Source: Sphingomonas soli NBRC 100801 (GTDB lineage: Bacteria > Pseudomonadota > Alphaproteobacteria > Sphingomonadales > Sphingomonadaceae). Taken from it: DNA of 64,000 nucleotides. Under the pieces are notes generated by a model, which ran no database searches, was not told the origin of the DNA, and saw only the letters and a list, made by a program, of their open reading frames with translations. A program made the translations under genes and the position numbers. The stretch is taken from positions 124,001-188,000 of the forward strand of contig NZ_BCTZ01000003.1 of assembly GCF_001591025.1 (NCBI RefSeq), in the 5' to 3' direction. Positions within the stretch are counted from its first letter, which is position 1. Each line of letters starts with the position of its first letter. This document shows positions 42,191-51,433 of this stretch, piece by piece.

Positions 42191-42898
42191 CTACGCCCTG
42201 GCGGTGCTGCTCGCGTTCTGGCCGAACAGCACCTTATGCTCTTCCTCGGTCAACGGCTTGGAATAAGAGCGGATCTCGCCGCCTTTCTCATAGGCGCGGA
42301 TCGTGGCGGGGCGGGCCGCGATCGCATCGAACCAGCGCTTGAGATCGGGGAACTGGTTCAGGTCCTGCTTGTGCGCCTCGTGCGGCACGATCCAGGGATA
42401 GATCGCCATGTCCGCGATCGAATAGCCGCTCCCCGCGACGAATTCGCGTCCCGCTAGCCGCCGGTCGAGCACGCCGTAGAGCCGGTTGGTCTCGTTGACG
42501 TAGCGATTGATGGCATATTCGATCTTCTCGGGGGCATAGACGTTGAAGTGGCCGTTCTGCCCGGCCATGGGGCCCAGGCCGCCCATCTGCCACATCAGCC
42601 ATTGCAGCACGTCGATTTTCTCGCGCTGGCCCGCGCCGAAGAACTTACCCGCCTTGTTCGCCAGATAGATCAGGATCGCGCCGCTTTCGAACACGCTGAT
42701 CGGCTCGCCGCCATCGGCGGGCGCGCGATCGATGATCGCGGGCATGCGATTGTTTGGGCTGAACTTCAGGAAATCGGGCTTGAACTGGTCGCCCGCACCG
42801 ATGTTCACCGGATGGATCTCGTAATCGAGCCCCGCCTCCTCGAGAAACAGCGTGATCTTGTGGCCGTTCGGCGTGGGCCAGTAATAGAGCTCGATCAT
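42191..42898 (-). CDS. glutathione S-transferase, Ure2p/YfcG-like
   Basis: 235 residues. Thioredoxin-like N-terminal domain with YYWPTPNGHKITLFLEEAG, the motif of Ure2p/YfcG-type GSTs, NNRMPAI (cis-Pro) and FESGAILIYLA (glutathione gamma-Glu site), followed by an all-helical C-terminal domain with YSIADMAIYPW (N-capping box). AAGGAG precedes the ATG at 42898. Likely disulfide reductase or conjugating activity in the cytosol. It is convergent with the SDR gene. Confidence 0.87.
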   Translation of the reverse strand: MIELYYWPTPNGHKITLFLEEAGLDYEIHPVNIGAGDQFKPDFLKFSPNNRMPAIIDRAPADGGEPISVFESGAILIYLANKAGKFFGAGQREKIDVLQWLMWQMGGLGPMAGQNGHFNVYAPEKIEYAINRYVNETNRLYGVLDRRLAGREFVAGSGYSIADMAIYPWIVPHEAHKQDLNQFPDLKRWFDAIAARPATIRAYEKGGEIRSYSKPLTEEEHKVLFGQNASSTARA

Positions 42899-42938
42899 CG
42901 GAAATCTCCTTTGCAGCGGAGATAGGAAGCGGGTTTCG

Positions 42939-44156
42939 TTACGCAACCGGCCTTGCGGGGGCGACGCGGGGCGCGACCTTGAAGGCGATGATCGCAAGCG
43001 CCGCCGATGCAAGGACCGCCGCGACCAGGAAGTTGCCGCCGGCAAAGCCGCGTTCCGACCCGTACGCCAGCGCCTGGGTGAGCAGCAATGGCGCGAAGAT
43101 CAGCGCGAGACTGTTGAGGCTGGCAAGGCCGCCCTGCAACGCACCCTGATGCGAGGGATCGGTCATGCGCGAGAGCAGGGCGTTGATCGAGGGCCACACC
43201 AGAGCCTGTAGCGCGCCCACAACGATCAGCAGCCCGATCATCCACAATTCGCGCGCGAAGATATAGCCGACAAACACCGATGCGCCGGCAAGCATCCCGA
43301 TCATCACGGTGCGCGTCTCGCCGAAGCGCTTGAGGGTGGGGCCCATCACCATGGTCTGCACCAGCGCCATCGTGACGCCCGAGGCGGCGAGCGACAGGCC
43401 GATCGCCTTCTCGTTCCATCCCAGCGCGATCTCGCCGAAAAAGGCCCAGGTGGCGGGATAGACCATATGGGCGAATTGCCAGAGGAACGCGGCGCCGAGC
43501 AGCCATTTGGCGTTGCCCGCATGGAAGACCGGCTTGAACGCCGCGAAGACATGGGCATTGCCCCACGCGAACGGCCGGCGGTTCTCCTGGGCCAGCGTCT
43601 CGGGAAGCGCGAGGAAGATCCAGGCTGCGTTGAGCCCCGCCAGCACCGCCGCCGCGATGAACGGCGCGCGCGTGCCGAAATCGGCAAGCAACCCGCCGAT
43701 CGCCGGGCCGATGATGAAGCCGACGCCGAACGCCGCGCCCATCAGCCCGAAGGTCGCTCCGCGCCTGTCGGGCGGGGTCACATCGGCGAGTATGGCGTTG
43801 GCCGGGCCGAACGAGGCGCCGGTGATCCCCGCGATCAGCCGCCCGACGAACAGCCAGCCGATCGTGGGCGCGGCGGCCATCAGCGCATAATCGATCGAGA
43901 AAGCGAGCATCGAGAACAGCATCACGCGCCGCCGCCCGATACTGTCGCCCAGCGTGCCGAGCACCGGCCCGGCGAAGAATTGGGTGACGGCATAGGCGAC
44001 GAGCATATAGCCGCCGATCCGCGCGGCATCGGCCAGCGTGACATGCGACAATTCCACGATCAGGCGCGGCAGAACCGGCATGACGATGCCGAAGCCGATC
44101 GCGTCGATCAGGACGGCGCTCAGCGCGATGGGGACGGCACGATGGTGAAACTTCAT
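42939..44156 (-). CDS. MFS drug efflux transporter, TetA/TCR-like
   Basis: 405 residues with 12 predicted helices. The MFS motif A is GTLGDSIGRRRVML after TM2, and the N-terminal GFGIVMPVLPRLI is typical of the TetA/TCR branch. Such proteins export tetracyclines or other drugs in exchange for protons. Chromosomal members of sphingomonads are usually not specific tetracycline determinants, so resistance should not be assumed. The start at 44156 is the family start. It lies divergent from the dehydrogenase gene. Confidence 0.82.
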   Translation of the reverse strand: MKFHHRAVPIALSAVLIDAIGFGIVMPVLPRLIVELSHVTLADAARIGGYMLVAYAVTQFFAGPVLGTLGDSIGRRRVMLFSMLAFSIDYALMAAAPTIGWLFVGRLIAGITGASFGPANAILADVTPPDRRGATFGLMGAAFGVGFIIGPAIGGLLADFGTRAPFIAAAVLAGLNAAWIFLALPETLAQENRRPFAWGNAHVFAAFKPVFHAGNAKWLLGAAFLWQFAHMVYPATWAFFGEIALGWNEKAIGLSLAASGVTMALVQTMVMGPTLKRFGETRTVMIGMLAGASVFVGYIFARELWMIGLLIVVGALQALVWPSINALLSRMTDPSHQGALQGGLASLNSLALIFAPLLLTQALAYGSERGFAGGNFLVAAVLASAALAIIAFKVAPRVAPARPVA

Positions 44157-44243
44157 GGCTGGTGCCCCCAGGTCACTTGACGCGCCGTGCGCCATACCGC
44201 AAATTCGAAATACAACGCAGGATCACAGAATCCGGGGAGAGAG

Positions 44244-45464
44244 ATGGCTACCGCACCAGAAATCGATGCGCCCGTGCATGCGCTCGACGAATTTCGCACG
44301 CAAGTCCGCGATTGGCTGGCGGAGCATTTCCCTCCCAGCTTGAAGGGCAGGGACAATGCGATGTCCGCGGTCGAAGGCCCCACGGACGAGGATGCAGAGC
44401 AGCGCGCATGGCGCGAGGCGATGGGGGCGACCGGCTGGGGCGTGCCGACCTGGCCCAAGGAATATGGCGGCGGCGGGCTCAGCCGCACCGAAGCGCGCAT
44501 ATTGCAGGAAGAGATGAACCGCGTCGGCGCGTGGAACCCGATCGGCGGAATGGGCGTGATGATGTTCGGCCCTACGCTGCTGGAATATGGCAGCGAAGAG
44601 CAGAAGCGGGAGCATATCCCGGCGATCGCGCGCGGCGAGGTGCGCTGGTGCCAGGGCTATTCGGAGCCGGGCGCGGGATCGGACCTCGCTTCGCTGCAAT
44701 GCTTCGCGGAGGACCATGGCGACCATTATGTCGTCAACGGCCAGAAGACCTGGACCAGCGGCGGGCATTGGGCGGACAAATGCTTCATGCTGGTCCGCAC
44801 GGACAAGACCAAGAAGCATGAGGGGATCACCTTCCTGCTCTGCGACATGGATACCCCCGGCATCGAGGTGAAGCCGATCGGGCTGATCAGCGGCTCTTCG
44901 CCTTTCTGCGAAACCTTCTTCACCGATGTGAAAGTGCCCAAGGCCAACCGCGTCGGGCGCGAAGGCGAAGGCTGGACTATCGGCAAGAGGCTTCTTCAGC
45001 ACGAGCGCAACAGCCTGTCGGGCGGCGGATCGTCTGCGGGGCGGATGTTCGCGGGCACGCCGCTGGCCCAGATCGCCAAGAAATATGTCGGCGTGGATGC
45101 CGAGGGGCGGATCGCCGATGCCGATCTGCGCACGCGGATCGCACGGCACGAGATGGACATGCGCAGCTTCATGCTGACGCTGCGCCGCAGCGCGCTGGAG
45201 GCAAAATCCAATCAGGGGCCATCGGCTGCGACGTCGATCATGAAGAATGTCGGCGCGCGGATCATGCAGGAACGATCCGAACTGCTGATCGAGATTCGCG
45301 GCATGGCGGGCCTGGGCTGGGAGGGCGAGGGCTTTGAAGAGGATGCACTCAAGGAGGTGCGCCACTGGCTCTTTGGCAAGGCGTTCTCGATCTATGGCGG
45401 CTCGACCGAGATCCAGAACAACGTGATCGCCAAGCGCATCCTGGGGATGCTGGACCACCAATGA
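44244..45464 (+). CDS. acyl-CoA dehydrogenase, long subunit
   Basis: 406 residues of the ACAD fold. Helical N-terminal domain, FAD-binding beta domain with QGYSEPGAGSDLASL and VNGQKTWTSGG, and the C-terminal domain ending YGGSTEIQNNVIAKRILGM. Introduces a C2-C3 double bond in an acyl-CoA with FAD. GGGGAGAG precedes the ATG. The next gene is a shorter ACAD, so the two may form an alpha2beta2 heteromer as in steroid and terpenoid side-chain degradation. A REPIN-like repeat separates them. Confidence 0.9.
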   Translation: MATAPEIDAPVHALDEFRTQVRDWLAEHFPPSLKGRDNAMSAVEGPTDEDAEQRAWREAMGATGWGVPTWPKEYGGGGLSRTEARILQEEMNRVGAWNPIGGMGVMMFGPTLLEYGSEEQKREHIPAIARGEVRWCQGYSEPGAGSDLASLQCFAEDHGDHYVVNGQKTWTSGGHWADKCFMLVRTDKTKKHEGITFLLCDMDTPGIEVKPIGLISGSSPFCETFFTDVKVPKANRVGREGEGWTIGKRLLQHERNSLSGGGSSAGRMFAGTPLAQIAKKYVGVDAEGRIADADLRTRIARHEMDMRSFMLTLRRSALEAKSNQGPSAATSIMKNVGARIMQERSELLIEIRGMAGLGWEGEGFEEDALKEVRHWLFGKAFSIYGGSTEIQNNVIAKRILGMLDHQ

Positions 45465-45467
45465 CAC

Positions 45468-45549
45468 CGTCACCCCGGCGGAAGCCGGGGTCTTTCTCCA
45501 CTGAAGACCGCGCTCGCGGCATGAGATCCCGGCTTTCGCCGGGATGACG
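45468..45549. repeat. REPIN-like inverted REP doublet
   Basis: cgtcaccccggcggaagccgggg and cccggctttcgccgggatgacg are inverted arms about 35 bases apart. It fills most of the 96-base gap between the two ACAD genes. Confidence 0.78.
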
Positions 45550-45560
45550 AGGACCGAACA

Positions 45561-46631
45561 ATGGCCGTACTCACCGAAGAACAGACGATGCTGCGCGACA
45601 TGGCGCGCGAATGGGCGGACGATGAATCGCCCGTCACGGCATTTCGTGCGATGCGCAATGGCGCTCCCGCCACCTTTTATGACCCCGAAGCATGGCGTGC
45701 CCAGGCCGAAATGGGCTGGGCGAGCATATTGGTGCCGGAGGAGCAGGGCGGCGTCGGGATGGGGTATCTGTCGCTCGGGCTGGTGCTGGAGCAGCTGGGG
45801 CGCAACCTGGCCGCTACGCCGCTTGCCGCGACGGCTGGGGCGACCAGCGCGATCCTGATCGGCGGATCGGATGCGCAAAAGGCGGCATGGCTGCCCCGGA
45901 TCGCAAGCGGCGAGATCGTCGCGACGCTCGCTTTGGACGAAGGTCCGCGCTTCACGGGTGCCGCGGGGACCGCGACGGTCAGCGGCGGCAAGCTCAGCGG
46001 CACCAAGGAGTTCGTGGCGGAAGGCGATAGCGCGCAGCTCTTCGTCGTTTCGGCGGCTGACGGGCTGTATCTTGTCGAGGGCGGCGAAGGCGTGACGCGC
46101 GCGCCGCGCAAGCTGACGGATTCGCGAAGCCATGCGCAGATCCGCTTCGACAATGCACCGGCGGAGAGGCTGGAGGGCGGCGAGGATCTGCTGACCCAGG
46201 TGACCGATCGTGCCGCGATCGGCATCGCCGCCGAGATGCTGGGCATGGCCGAGAGCGCATTCGCCCAGACCAACGATTATCTGAAGACCCGCGTCCAGTT
46301 CGGCCAGACGCTGGCGAGCTTCCAGGCACTCCAGCACCGGATGGCGAAGATGTTCACCGAGCTGGAATTGATGCGCTCGGCGGTGGAGGCTGGGCTTGAG
46401 GCCGCCGATTCGGGACGCGCCAGCATCAGTCAGGAAGCCAGCCTGGCTAAGGCGCTGGCCAACGAGACGCTGCACCTGGTGAGCCGCGAGATGATCCAGC
46501 TGCACGGCGGGATCGGCATGACCGACGAGCATGACGCCGGCTTTTACCTGAAGCGTGCGCGCGTGCTGGAGCAGATGTGGGGCAATGCCGCCTGGCACCG
46601 CGACCGGTTTGCGCGGCTGAGCGGCTACTGA
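45561..46631 (+). CDS. acyl-CoA dehydrogenase, short subunit
   Basis: 356 residues, ACAD fold. Early LTEEQTMLRDMAREWADDE, a middle domain with weak FAD motifs (ALDEGPRFTGAAGTATVSGG), and a C-terminal helical domain ending HGGIGMTDEHDAGFYLKRAR. It lacks the full-length substrate loops of the long partner, consistent with the beta subunit of a heteromeric ACAD, or with an independent short-chain enzyme. It is encoded 96 bases after the long ACAD. Confidence 0.88.
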   Translation: MAVLTEEQTMLRDMAREWADDESPVTAFRAMRNGAPATFYDPEAWRAQAEMGWASILVPEEQGGVGMGYLSLGLVLEQLGRNLAATPLAATAGATSAILIGGSDAQKAAWLPRIASGEIVATLALDEGPRFTGAAGTATVSGGKLSGTKEFVAEGDSAQLFVVSAADGLYLVEGGEGVTRAPRKLTDSRSHAQIRFDNAPAERLEGGEDLLTQVTDRAAIGIAAEMLGMAESAFAQTNDYLKTRVQFGQTLASFQALQHRMAKMFTELELMRSAVEAGLEAADSGRASISQEASLAKALANETLHLVSREMIQLHGGIGMTDEHDAGFYLKRARVLEQMWGNAAWHRDRFARLSGY

Positions 46632-46833
46632 ACCCCATCCGATGGAATTCCGGATCGGGCGGGCCCCGCGCGGCAGCGGCTGCGCGGGGACGGTACTATG
46701 ACATTTGCGCAACAGTCCATGTACGTCCCGCTTTGCAACTCTTGTTATGCTTGACGGACCTTAGGGAAATCGCTGTATTCGAGTTTCCGGTATGGAGCCG
46801 CAAAGTGCTCCGGCCAGTGGTGGGAGAGGTTTT

Positions 46834-49548
46834 ATGACGCGGTTACGTCTTTTGGCGGCTTGTGCAGTTCCGGCGTTGATCCTGGGGGTGGCGGCACCCG
46901 CTTATGCGCAGGATGCGCCCGAGGCCACGCAGGGCGATGACGAGATTATCGTGACTGCGCAAGGCCGTTCGCAGGTTCTGTCCGAAGTGCCGCTGGCGAT
47001 CACCGCGATCAGCGCGGACAGCCTGGAGAATACGGGCGCGACCGACATTCGCCAGCTCAACCAGATCGCGCCATCGCTGATGGTTTCGTCGACGGGCAGC
47101 GAAGCGAACGGATCGGCGCGTATTCGCGGCATCGGTACGGTGGGCGACAATCCCGGCCTGGAAAGCTCGGTCGCGGTCTTCATCGACGGTGTGTACCGCT
47201 CGCGTTCGGGCATGGGGCTGAACGAACTGGGCGATATCGACCGGATCGAAGTGTTGCGCGGCCCGCAGGGGACGCTGTTTGGCCGTAACGCATCGGCCGG
47301 CATCCTCAGCATCGTCAGCAAGGCGCCTTCGGCCGCCGGCTTCAGCGCCGGCGCCGAAGCCACCTATGGCAATTACGACTTCCTGCGCCTCGCAGGGCAC
47401 GTCAACGCGCCGCTCAGCGAATCGCTCGCCGGACGCATCGACGCGACCTATGTGAAGCGCGACGGCTTCTATCGCGACGTGACCAACAATCGCGACGTGA
47501 ACAATCGCGACCGCTATTTCGTTCGCGCGCAGCTCCAGTACGAGCCTTCGAGCGATCTGACGATCCGGCTGATCGGCGACTATACCAAGCGCAACGAGGA
47601 TTGCTGCGGCGCGGTCTATCTCGATTCGGCGGCCAACCAATATATTGGCGGACTCAACGATCCGGCGCAGAACAGCATCGTTCGCGTGCTCCAGGGCCTG
47701 GGCCAGCCGATGGCGGCGTTCAGCAATCCCTATAGCCGCAACCTCTATGTGACGCCGGGCCGCTCTTATGGCGGATCGACCACCGATGGTGGCGTGTCGA
47801 TGGAGGTGAACTGGGATCTGGGCGGCGCGAAGCTGACCTCGATCACCGGCTATCGCGACTATAAGAGCGATCAGGCTTCCGACACCGACTATAGCTTCGT
47901 CGATATCCTGTATCGCGCGGACAATGGCGGCGCCGCCCGCTCGTTCAAGACGTTCAGCCAGGAGCTTCGCCTCCAGGGGACGGCGATGGACGAGAGCATC
48001 GACTGGCTGATCGGCGGCTATTACGCCAACGAAGACCTGGAAGTGACCGACAATCTGCGGTTCGGCAGCCAATATGGCCGCTTCGCCACCTGCCGCATCG
48101 TATCGGGCGGCGGATTGGCCGCGCTCTACTCGCCTACGTCGGCGGGCTGTCTCGCGGCCCGGCCGGCTGCGTTCGGCGCGGCGTCCCCGCTGATCTATGC
48201 GGCGTTCGACACGCTGGACGGGATCAACAATCGCGGCTCCACGCTCGATCGCTACAAGCAGAACAGCCGCAACTATGCGTTCTTCACGCACAATATCGTC
48301 CACATGGCACCCGGCCTCGATCTGACGCTTGGCCTGCGTTACACCAACGAGCGCAAGCGGCTGAATTCGACGTTCGGTAACGACAATGTGGGCTGCGTGG
48401 CGAACCAGACCGCGCTGCTGCCGCTCCGGTCGAACGCGGCGCTCACCGCAGTGGTCGACGCGCTGATCGGCCTTTCGTGCCAGGGCAATTCGACCGCCGA
48501 GCTGAACAATGTCAGCATCGCATCGACCCGCAAGGAGGACCGTTGGACCGGCACGGCCGTGCTCTCGTACAAGTTCAACGAAGACCTGATGGGATATGGC
48601 AGCGTTTCGACCGGCTATAAGGCGGGCGGCTTCAACCTCGACCGTTCCGCGCTCAAGGCTCCGATCGCGCCGTTCGGCGGGCAGGCGGGCGCGCAGGCGC
48701 TGGTCGGCAACCTGCAGTTCGATCCGGAAACGGTGACGTCCTACGAAATCGGCCTGAAATATGGCAGCGGTCCGTTCAGCGCGAGCCTCGCTCTGTTCCG
48801 CCAGGAGTTCAAGAACTTCCAGCTGAACACGTTCAACGGTACGGTTTTCCTCGTCCAGAACATCAACGGCTGCAAGAGCGATCTGGGCGGTGCGGATCGC
48901 GACCAGAGCAAGTTCACTGGGACCGCAAACTACAACGCCAATGCGAGCGCCACCGGCGCGTGCGCAGCGAACCAGACGACCTATGGCGTGGTATCGAGCG
49001 GTATCGAGTTCGAAGCGTCGCTGGTGCCGATGCGCGACCTGCGCTTCGGCATGGGCCTCACTTATGCCAAGACCAAGTATCACGACCAGCTCGTCGGCAA
49101 TGCGCGCGGCGCGCCGCTCGATCAGGCTCTGCGGCTGCTGCCGGGCCAGAACCTGTCGAACGCGCCGGAGTTTGTCGCCACCGCCTCGCTGGCGTTCACG
49201 CCGGAACTGGGCAGCTCGGGCCTTAGCGGCCTGTTCTACCTCGATGGCCGCCTGACCGACGATTACAACACCGGATCCGATCTGTTCCCGCAAAAGGCGC
49301 AGAACAGCTTCGCGGTGTTCAACGCGCGCATCGGCATCCGTGGGCCGGAGCAGCGCTGGGGCGTCGAATTCTGGGGGCAGAACATCTTTGCCAAGAACTA
49401 TACCCAGGTCGCGTTCAACTCGCCGTTCCAGGAGGGAGCCACCGGCGCGCCCTTCACCGACCCGCAATATCCGGGCGGCCGCCAGATCTTCTCGGCCTAT
49501 CTCGCCGAGCCGCGGACCTATGGCGTCACGCTCCGCGGCAAGTTCTAA
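46834..49548 (+). CDS. TonB-dependent outer-membrane receptor (large)
   Basis: 904 residues. Signal peptide ending APAYAQ, TonB box DEIIVTAQGRSQ, plug with RIRGIGTVGDNPGLESSVA and IEVLRGPQGTLFGRNASAG, then a long barrel closing with RTYGVTLRGKF. Of the sphingomonad type that imports bulky carbon compounds. It follows two ACAD genes on the same strand and is closed by a terminator, so uptake of the catabolic substrate is a reasonable inference. GGGAGAGG precedes the ATG at 46834. Confidence 0.9.
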   Translation: MTRLRLLAACAVPALILGVAAPAYAQDAPEATQGDDEIIVTAQGRSQVLSEVPLAITAISADSLENTGATDIRQLNQIAPSLMVSSTGSEANGSARIRGIGTVGDNPGLESSVAVFIDGVYRSRSGMGLNELGDIDRIEVLRGPQGTLFGRNASAGILSIVSKAPSAAGFSAGAEATYGNYDFLRLAGHVNAPLSESLAGRIDATYVKRDGFYRDVTNNRDVNNRDRYFVRAQLQYEPSSDLTIRLIGDYTKRNEDCCGAVYLDSAANQYIGGLNDPAQNSIVRVLQGLGQPMAAFSNPYSRNLYVTPGRSYGGSTTDGGVSMEVNWDLGGAKLTSITGYRDYKSDQASDTDYSFVDILYRADNGGAARSFKTFSQELRLQGTAMDESIDWLIGGYYANEDLEVTDNLRFGSQYGRFATCRIVSGGGLAALYSPTSAGCLAARPAAFGAASPLIYAAFDTLDGINNRGSTLDRYKQNSRNYAFFTHNIVHMAPGLDLTLGLRYTNERKRLNSTFGNDNVGCVANQTALLPLRSNAALTAVVDALIGLSCQGNSTAELNNVSIASTRKEDRWTGTAVLSYKFNEDLMGYGSVSTGYKAGGFNLDRSALKAPIAPFGGQAGAQALVGNLQFDPETVTSYEIGLKYGSGPFSASLALFRQEFKNFQLNTFNGTVFLVQNINGCKSDLGGADRDQSKFTGTANYNANASATGACAANQTTYGVVSSGIEFEASLVPMRDLRFGMGLTYAKTKYHDQLVGNARGAPLDQALRLLPGQNLSNAPEFVATASLAFTPELGSSGLSGLFYLDGRLTDDYNTGSDLFPQKAQNSFAVFNARIGIRGPEQRWGVEFWGQNIFAKNYTQVAFNSPFQEGATGAPFTDPQYPGGRQIFSAYLAEPRTYGVTLRGKF

Positions 49549-49573
49549 GCCGGATTTCATAGCGCAATAAGGG

Positions 49574-49604
49574 AAGGGCCCGCGGGAAACTGCGGGCCCT
49601 TTCG
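49574..49604 (+). terminator. intrinsic terminator after the large receptor gene
   Basis: aagggcccgc and gcgggccctt form a 10-bp stem around gggaaact, followed by a short T-run. About 25 bases past the stop. Confidence 0.75.
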
Positions 49605-49659
49605 CGTTTCACGCGCGGTTCATGCGGCGCGGCGGAAAGCAGGAGGAAAGGAGCCTGTG

Positions 49660-50025
49660 ATGAAATATGTGTTCGCCGCCACCCTCGCGCTGATCGTAAC
49701 CACGGTCAGCGCAGCCGCTCAGCCGGTCGCGCACGGAGCATGCGACGTGAAGGTGAGCTTCGGCAGCTACGCGATGGGGATCGACCGCCCCACCTTCGAG
49801 CGGGTGGAGCGCTTGCTGGCACGAGACCGGCGCGTGGCGAAGAGCGAGCAGCAACGCTGGGGCCGTGAGGGCGAGGTGACGATCTGCGCCAAGCTGGGCC
49901 GCCGGGCCGACGCCGCGCCCTTATTCTACCGGATCAAGGCGTTGTTCCCCCGCAATCCGCGCGGACCGCTGACGCTGGAGGCCGGCCACCGCAAGGCGCA
50001 GGCGGGCAGGCCGCCGCGCGGCTAG
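49660..50025 (+). CDS. small exported protein of unknown function
   Basis: 121 residues. Signal peptide (KYVFAATLALIVTTVSAAAQ), then a compact domain with one Cys near each end of its core (GACDVKVSFGSYAMG; VTICAKL), possibly a disulfide. A GTG directly before the ATG is an alternative start; GGAGGAAAGGAG lies upstream. I do not recognise the family. It is convergent with the TetR gene. Confidence 0.6.
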   Translation: MKYVFAATLALIVTTVSAAAQPVAHGACDVKVSFGSYAMGIDRPTFERVERLLARDRRVAKSEQQRWGREGEVTICAKLGRRADAAPLFYRIKALFPRNPRGPLTLEAGHRKAQAGRPPRG

Positions 50026-50061
50026 CGAAAGCGGGGACCCACGGGTTGCTGGATTCAAACG

Positions 50062-51294
50062 CTAGCGGCCGAGCACGCCATCGTCGAACAGGCCGAACGC
50101 CAGCGTGGAGGCGTAATAGGCGATCGCCTGTTCGCGGGGCATGGTGCTCGCCCATTTGCGCATGTCGAACGCCGCGTTCTGGAGCGCCATCAGCGCCTGC
50201 GACGCCACCAGCGGATCGATCGCGCGGATCGATCCCTCGGCGATCCCATCCGAAAGCATGCCGGCGAAGCGCCGGGCGATGCGGTTCGAGCGATCGATCA
50301 TCGTGGTGCGCACGCGCGGGGGCAGGCCCGACAGCGCGGTGGTGCGCAAAAGCGGGCCGCGTTCCGAGAATTGCACGTCGAGCAGCGTGGCGATGGTGCT
50401 CTCCAGCCGCTGCCAATGGCTGCCTTCATGGCTTTCCGCCAGTCGCTGCGCATCGGCGATGATGTCGAAGCTGCGCTTGTAGCAGGCGATGACCAGCTCA
50501 TCCTTGGCATCGAGATGGTGGTAGAAGCTGCCTTTGGTCACGTTGAGCTCGCTGGCGATCTTCTGCACCGATGCGCCGCGATAGCCGAGTTCGTTGATCA
50601 GCCGGGTGGCGGCGAGCAGGAAAGCTTCACGGCCGGGCTCGGGCTCGTCATGCTCAAGGCTGAAGATCTCGGGAGTCCATGCCTGCCCCGGCGCCGCAAT
50701 GCCGTGGCGGAAAACGTCCATCAGGCGCGCTTCGACACGGGGATATTCGTCGACTTCGTAGCGGGTGAGCCAGGCGGGCAGCCAGAAGGTGTTTTCGAGA
50801 AGCACATGCGCGCGCGCGCCGAACAGGTCGGTCTGGTTTCGATTGGCCGGCGCGCCCCACAGGCTGCGCGTCTTGCGGAACACGCCGCGCCAGCGCTCTA
50901 GCAACTCGCGCTTCACTGGATCTTCCATGGCGCGCAGATCGGAGAGGATCGCGAAATCGCGCTCCTCGCCCCGGCGGATGCGCGCCAGCCGCTCCATATT
51001 GACCGTGAGGTAACGGCGGACGCGCGATTCCGGATCGGGATAGGCCGCAGCTTCGGCCAGCATCGCATCGAGCCGGTCGAGCGTCTGTTCGAACGCGGCG
51101 GCGGCAAGATCTTCCTTGCGCTTGAAATAATAGGTGACGGAGGTGGTGTTCAGCCCGACGCGGCGCGCGACATCGGCGAAGGTCATGCCCTTCGCGCTCT
51201 GCTCGTTGATCGCATCGGCGGCGGCCGCGAGGATAGCATCGCGCTTGGCCTGAAACCGCTTGGTGCCGCTTTCGATTTTGTCTGGCGCGTTCAT
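50062..51294 (-). CDS. tandem TetR-family transcriptional regulator (two TetR domains)
   Basis: 410 residues, twice the usual TetR length. Domain 1 HTH is near residues 15-70 (ITFADV-like MTFADVARRVGLNTTSVTYYF). Domain 2 HTH is near residues 220-275 (RGASVQKIASELNVTKGSFY then HHLDAKDELV). Each HTH is followed by a helical ligand/dimer domain. No stop or frameshift separates them, so one chain could act as a pseudo-dimer or bind two ligands or sites. It is divergent from the ACAD10/11-like operon, 139 bases away, and probably represses it in response to an acyl-CoA. Confidence 0.88.
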   Translation of the reverse strand: MNAPDKIESGTKRFQAKRDAILAAAADAINEQSAKGMTFADVARRVGLNTTSVTYYFKRKEDLAAAAFEQTLDRLDAMLAEAAAYPDPESRVRRYLTVNMERLARIRRGEERDFAILSDLRAMEDPVKRELLERWRGVFRKTRSLWGAPANRNQTDLFGARAHVLLENTFWLPAWLTRYEVDEYPRVEARLMDVFRHGIAAPGQAWTPEIFSLEHDEPEPGREAFLLAATRLINELGYRGASVQKIASELNVTKGSFYHHLDAKDELVIACYKRSFDIIADAQRLAESHEGSHWQRLESTIATLLDVQFSERGPLLRTTALSGLPPRVRTTMIDRSNRIARRFAGMLSDGIAEGSIRAIDPLVASQALMALQNAAFDMRKWASTMPREQAIAYYASTLAFGLFDDGVLGR

Positions 51295-51433
51295 CCGGCC
51301 AATCTAGCCAATTTGCGGCCATGCCAAAGCGCTTTTTTGAATGCGCGATGTGCCGAATTTTCTCCGCCAACCGCCTTTACCGAATATCGGGTACGCTCTA
51401 AGCCCGGTAGAACGATTTGATGGAGAGCATGTC
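51295..51433. promoter_or_regulatory. divergent control region of the TetR gene and the ACAD10/11-like operon
   Basis: 139 bases between the two starts. An imperfect palindrome, taccgaatatcgggta at 51378-51393, is a weak operator candidate; GGAGAG precedes the dehydrogenase ATG. No match to a known operator is claimed. Confidence 0.4.

Noticed and set aside
42939..44156. Acquired tetracycline resistance gene
   Set aside because: The protein is TetA/TCR-like, but context and composition match the chromosome; resistance is not supported.
46843..49560. 905-codon frame opposite the large TonB receptor
   Set aside because: Antisense shadow without motifs; the receptor has signal peptide, TonB box and barrel on the plus strand.
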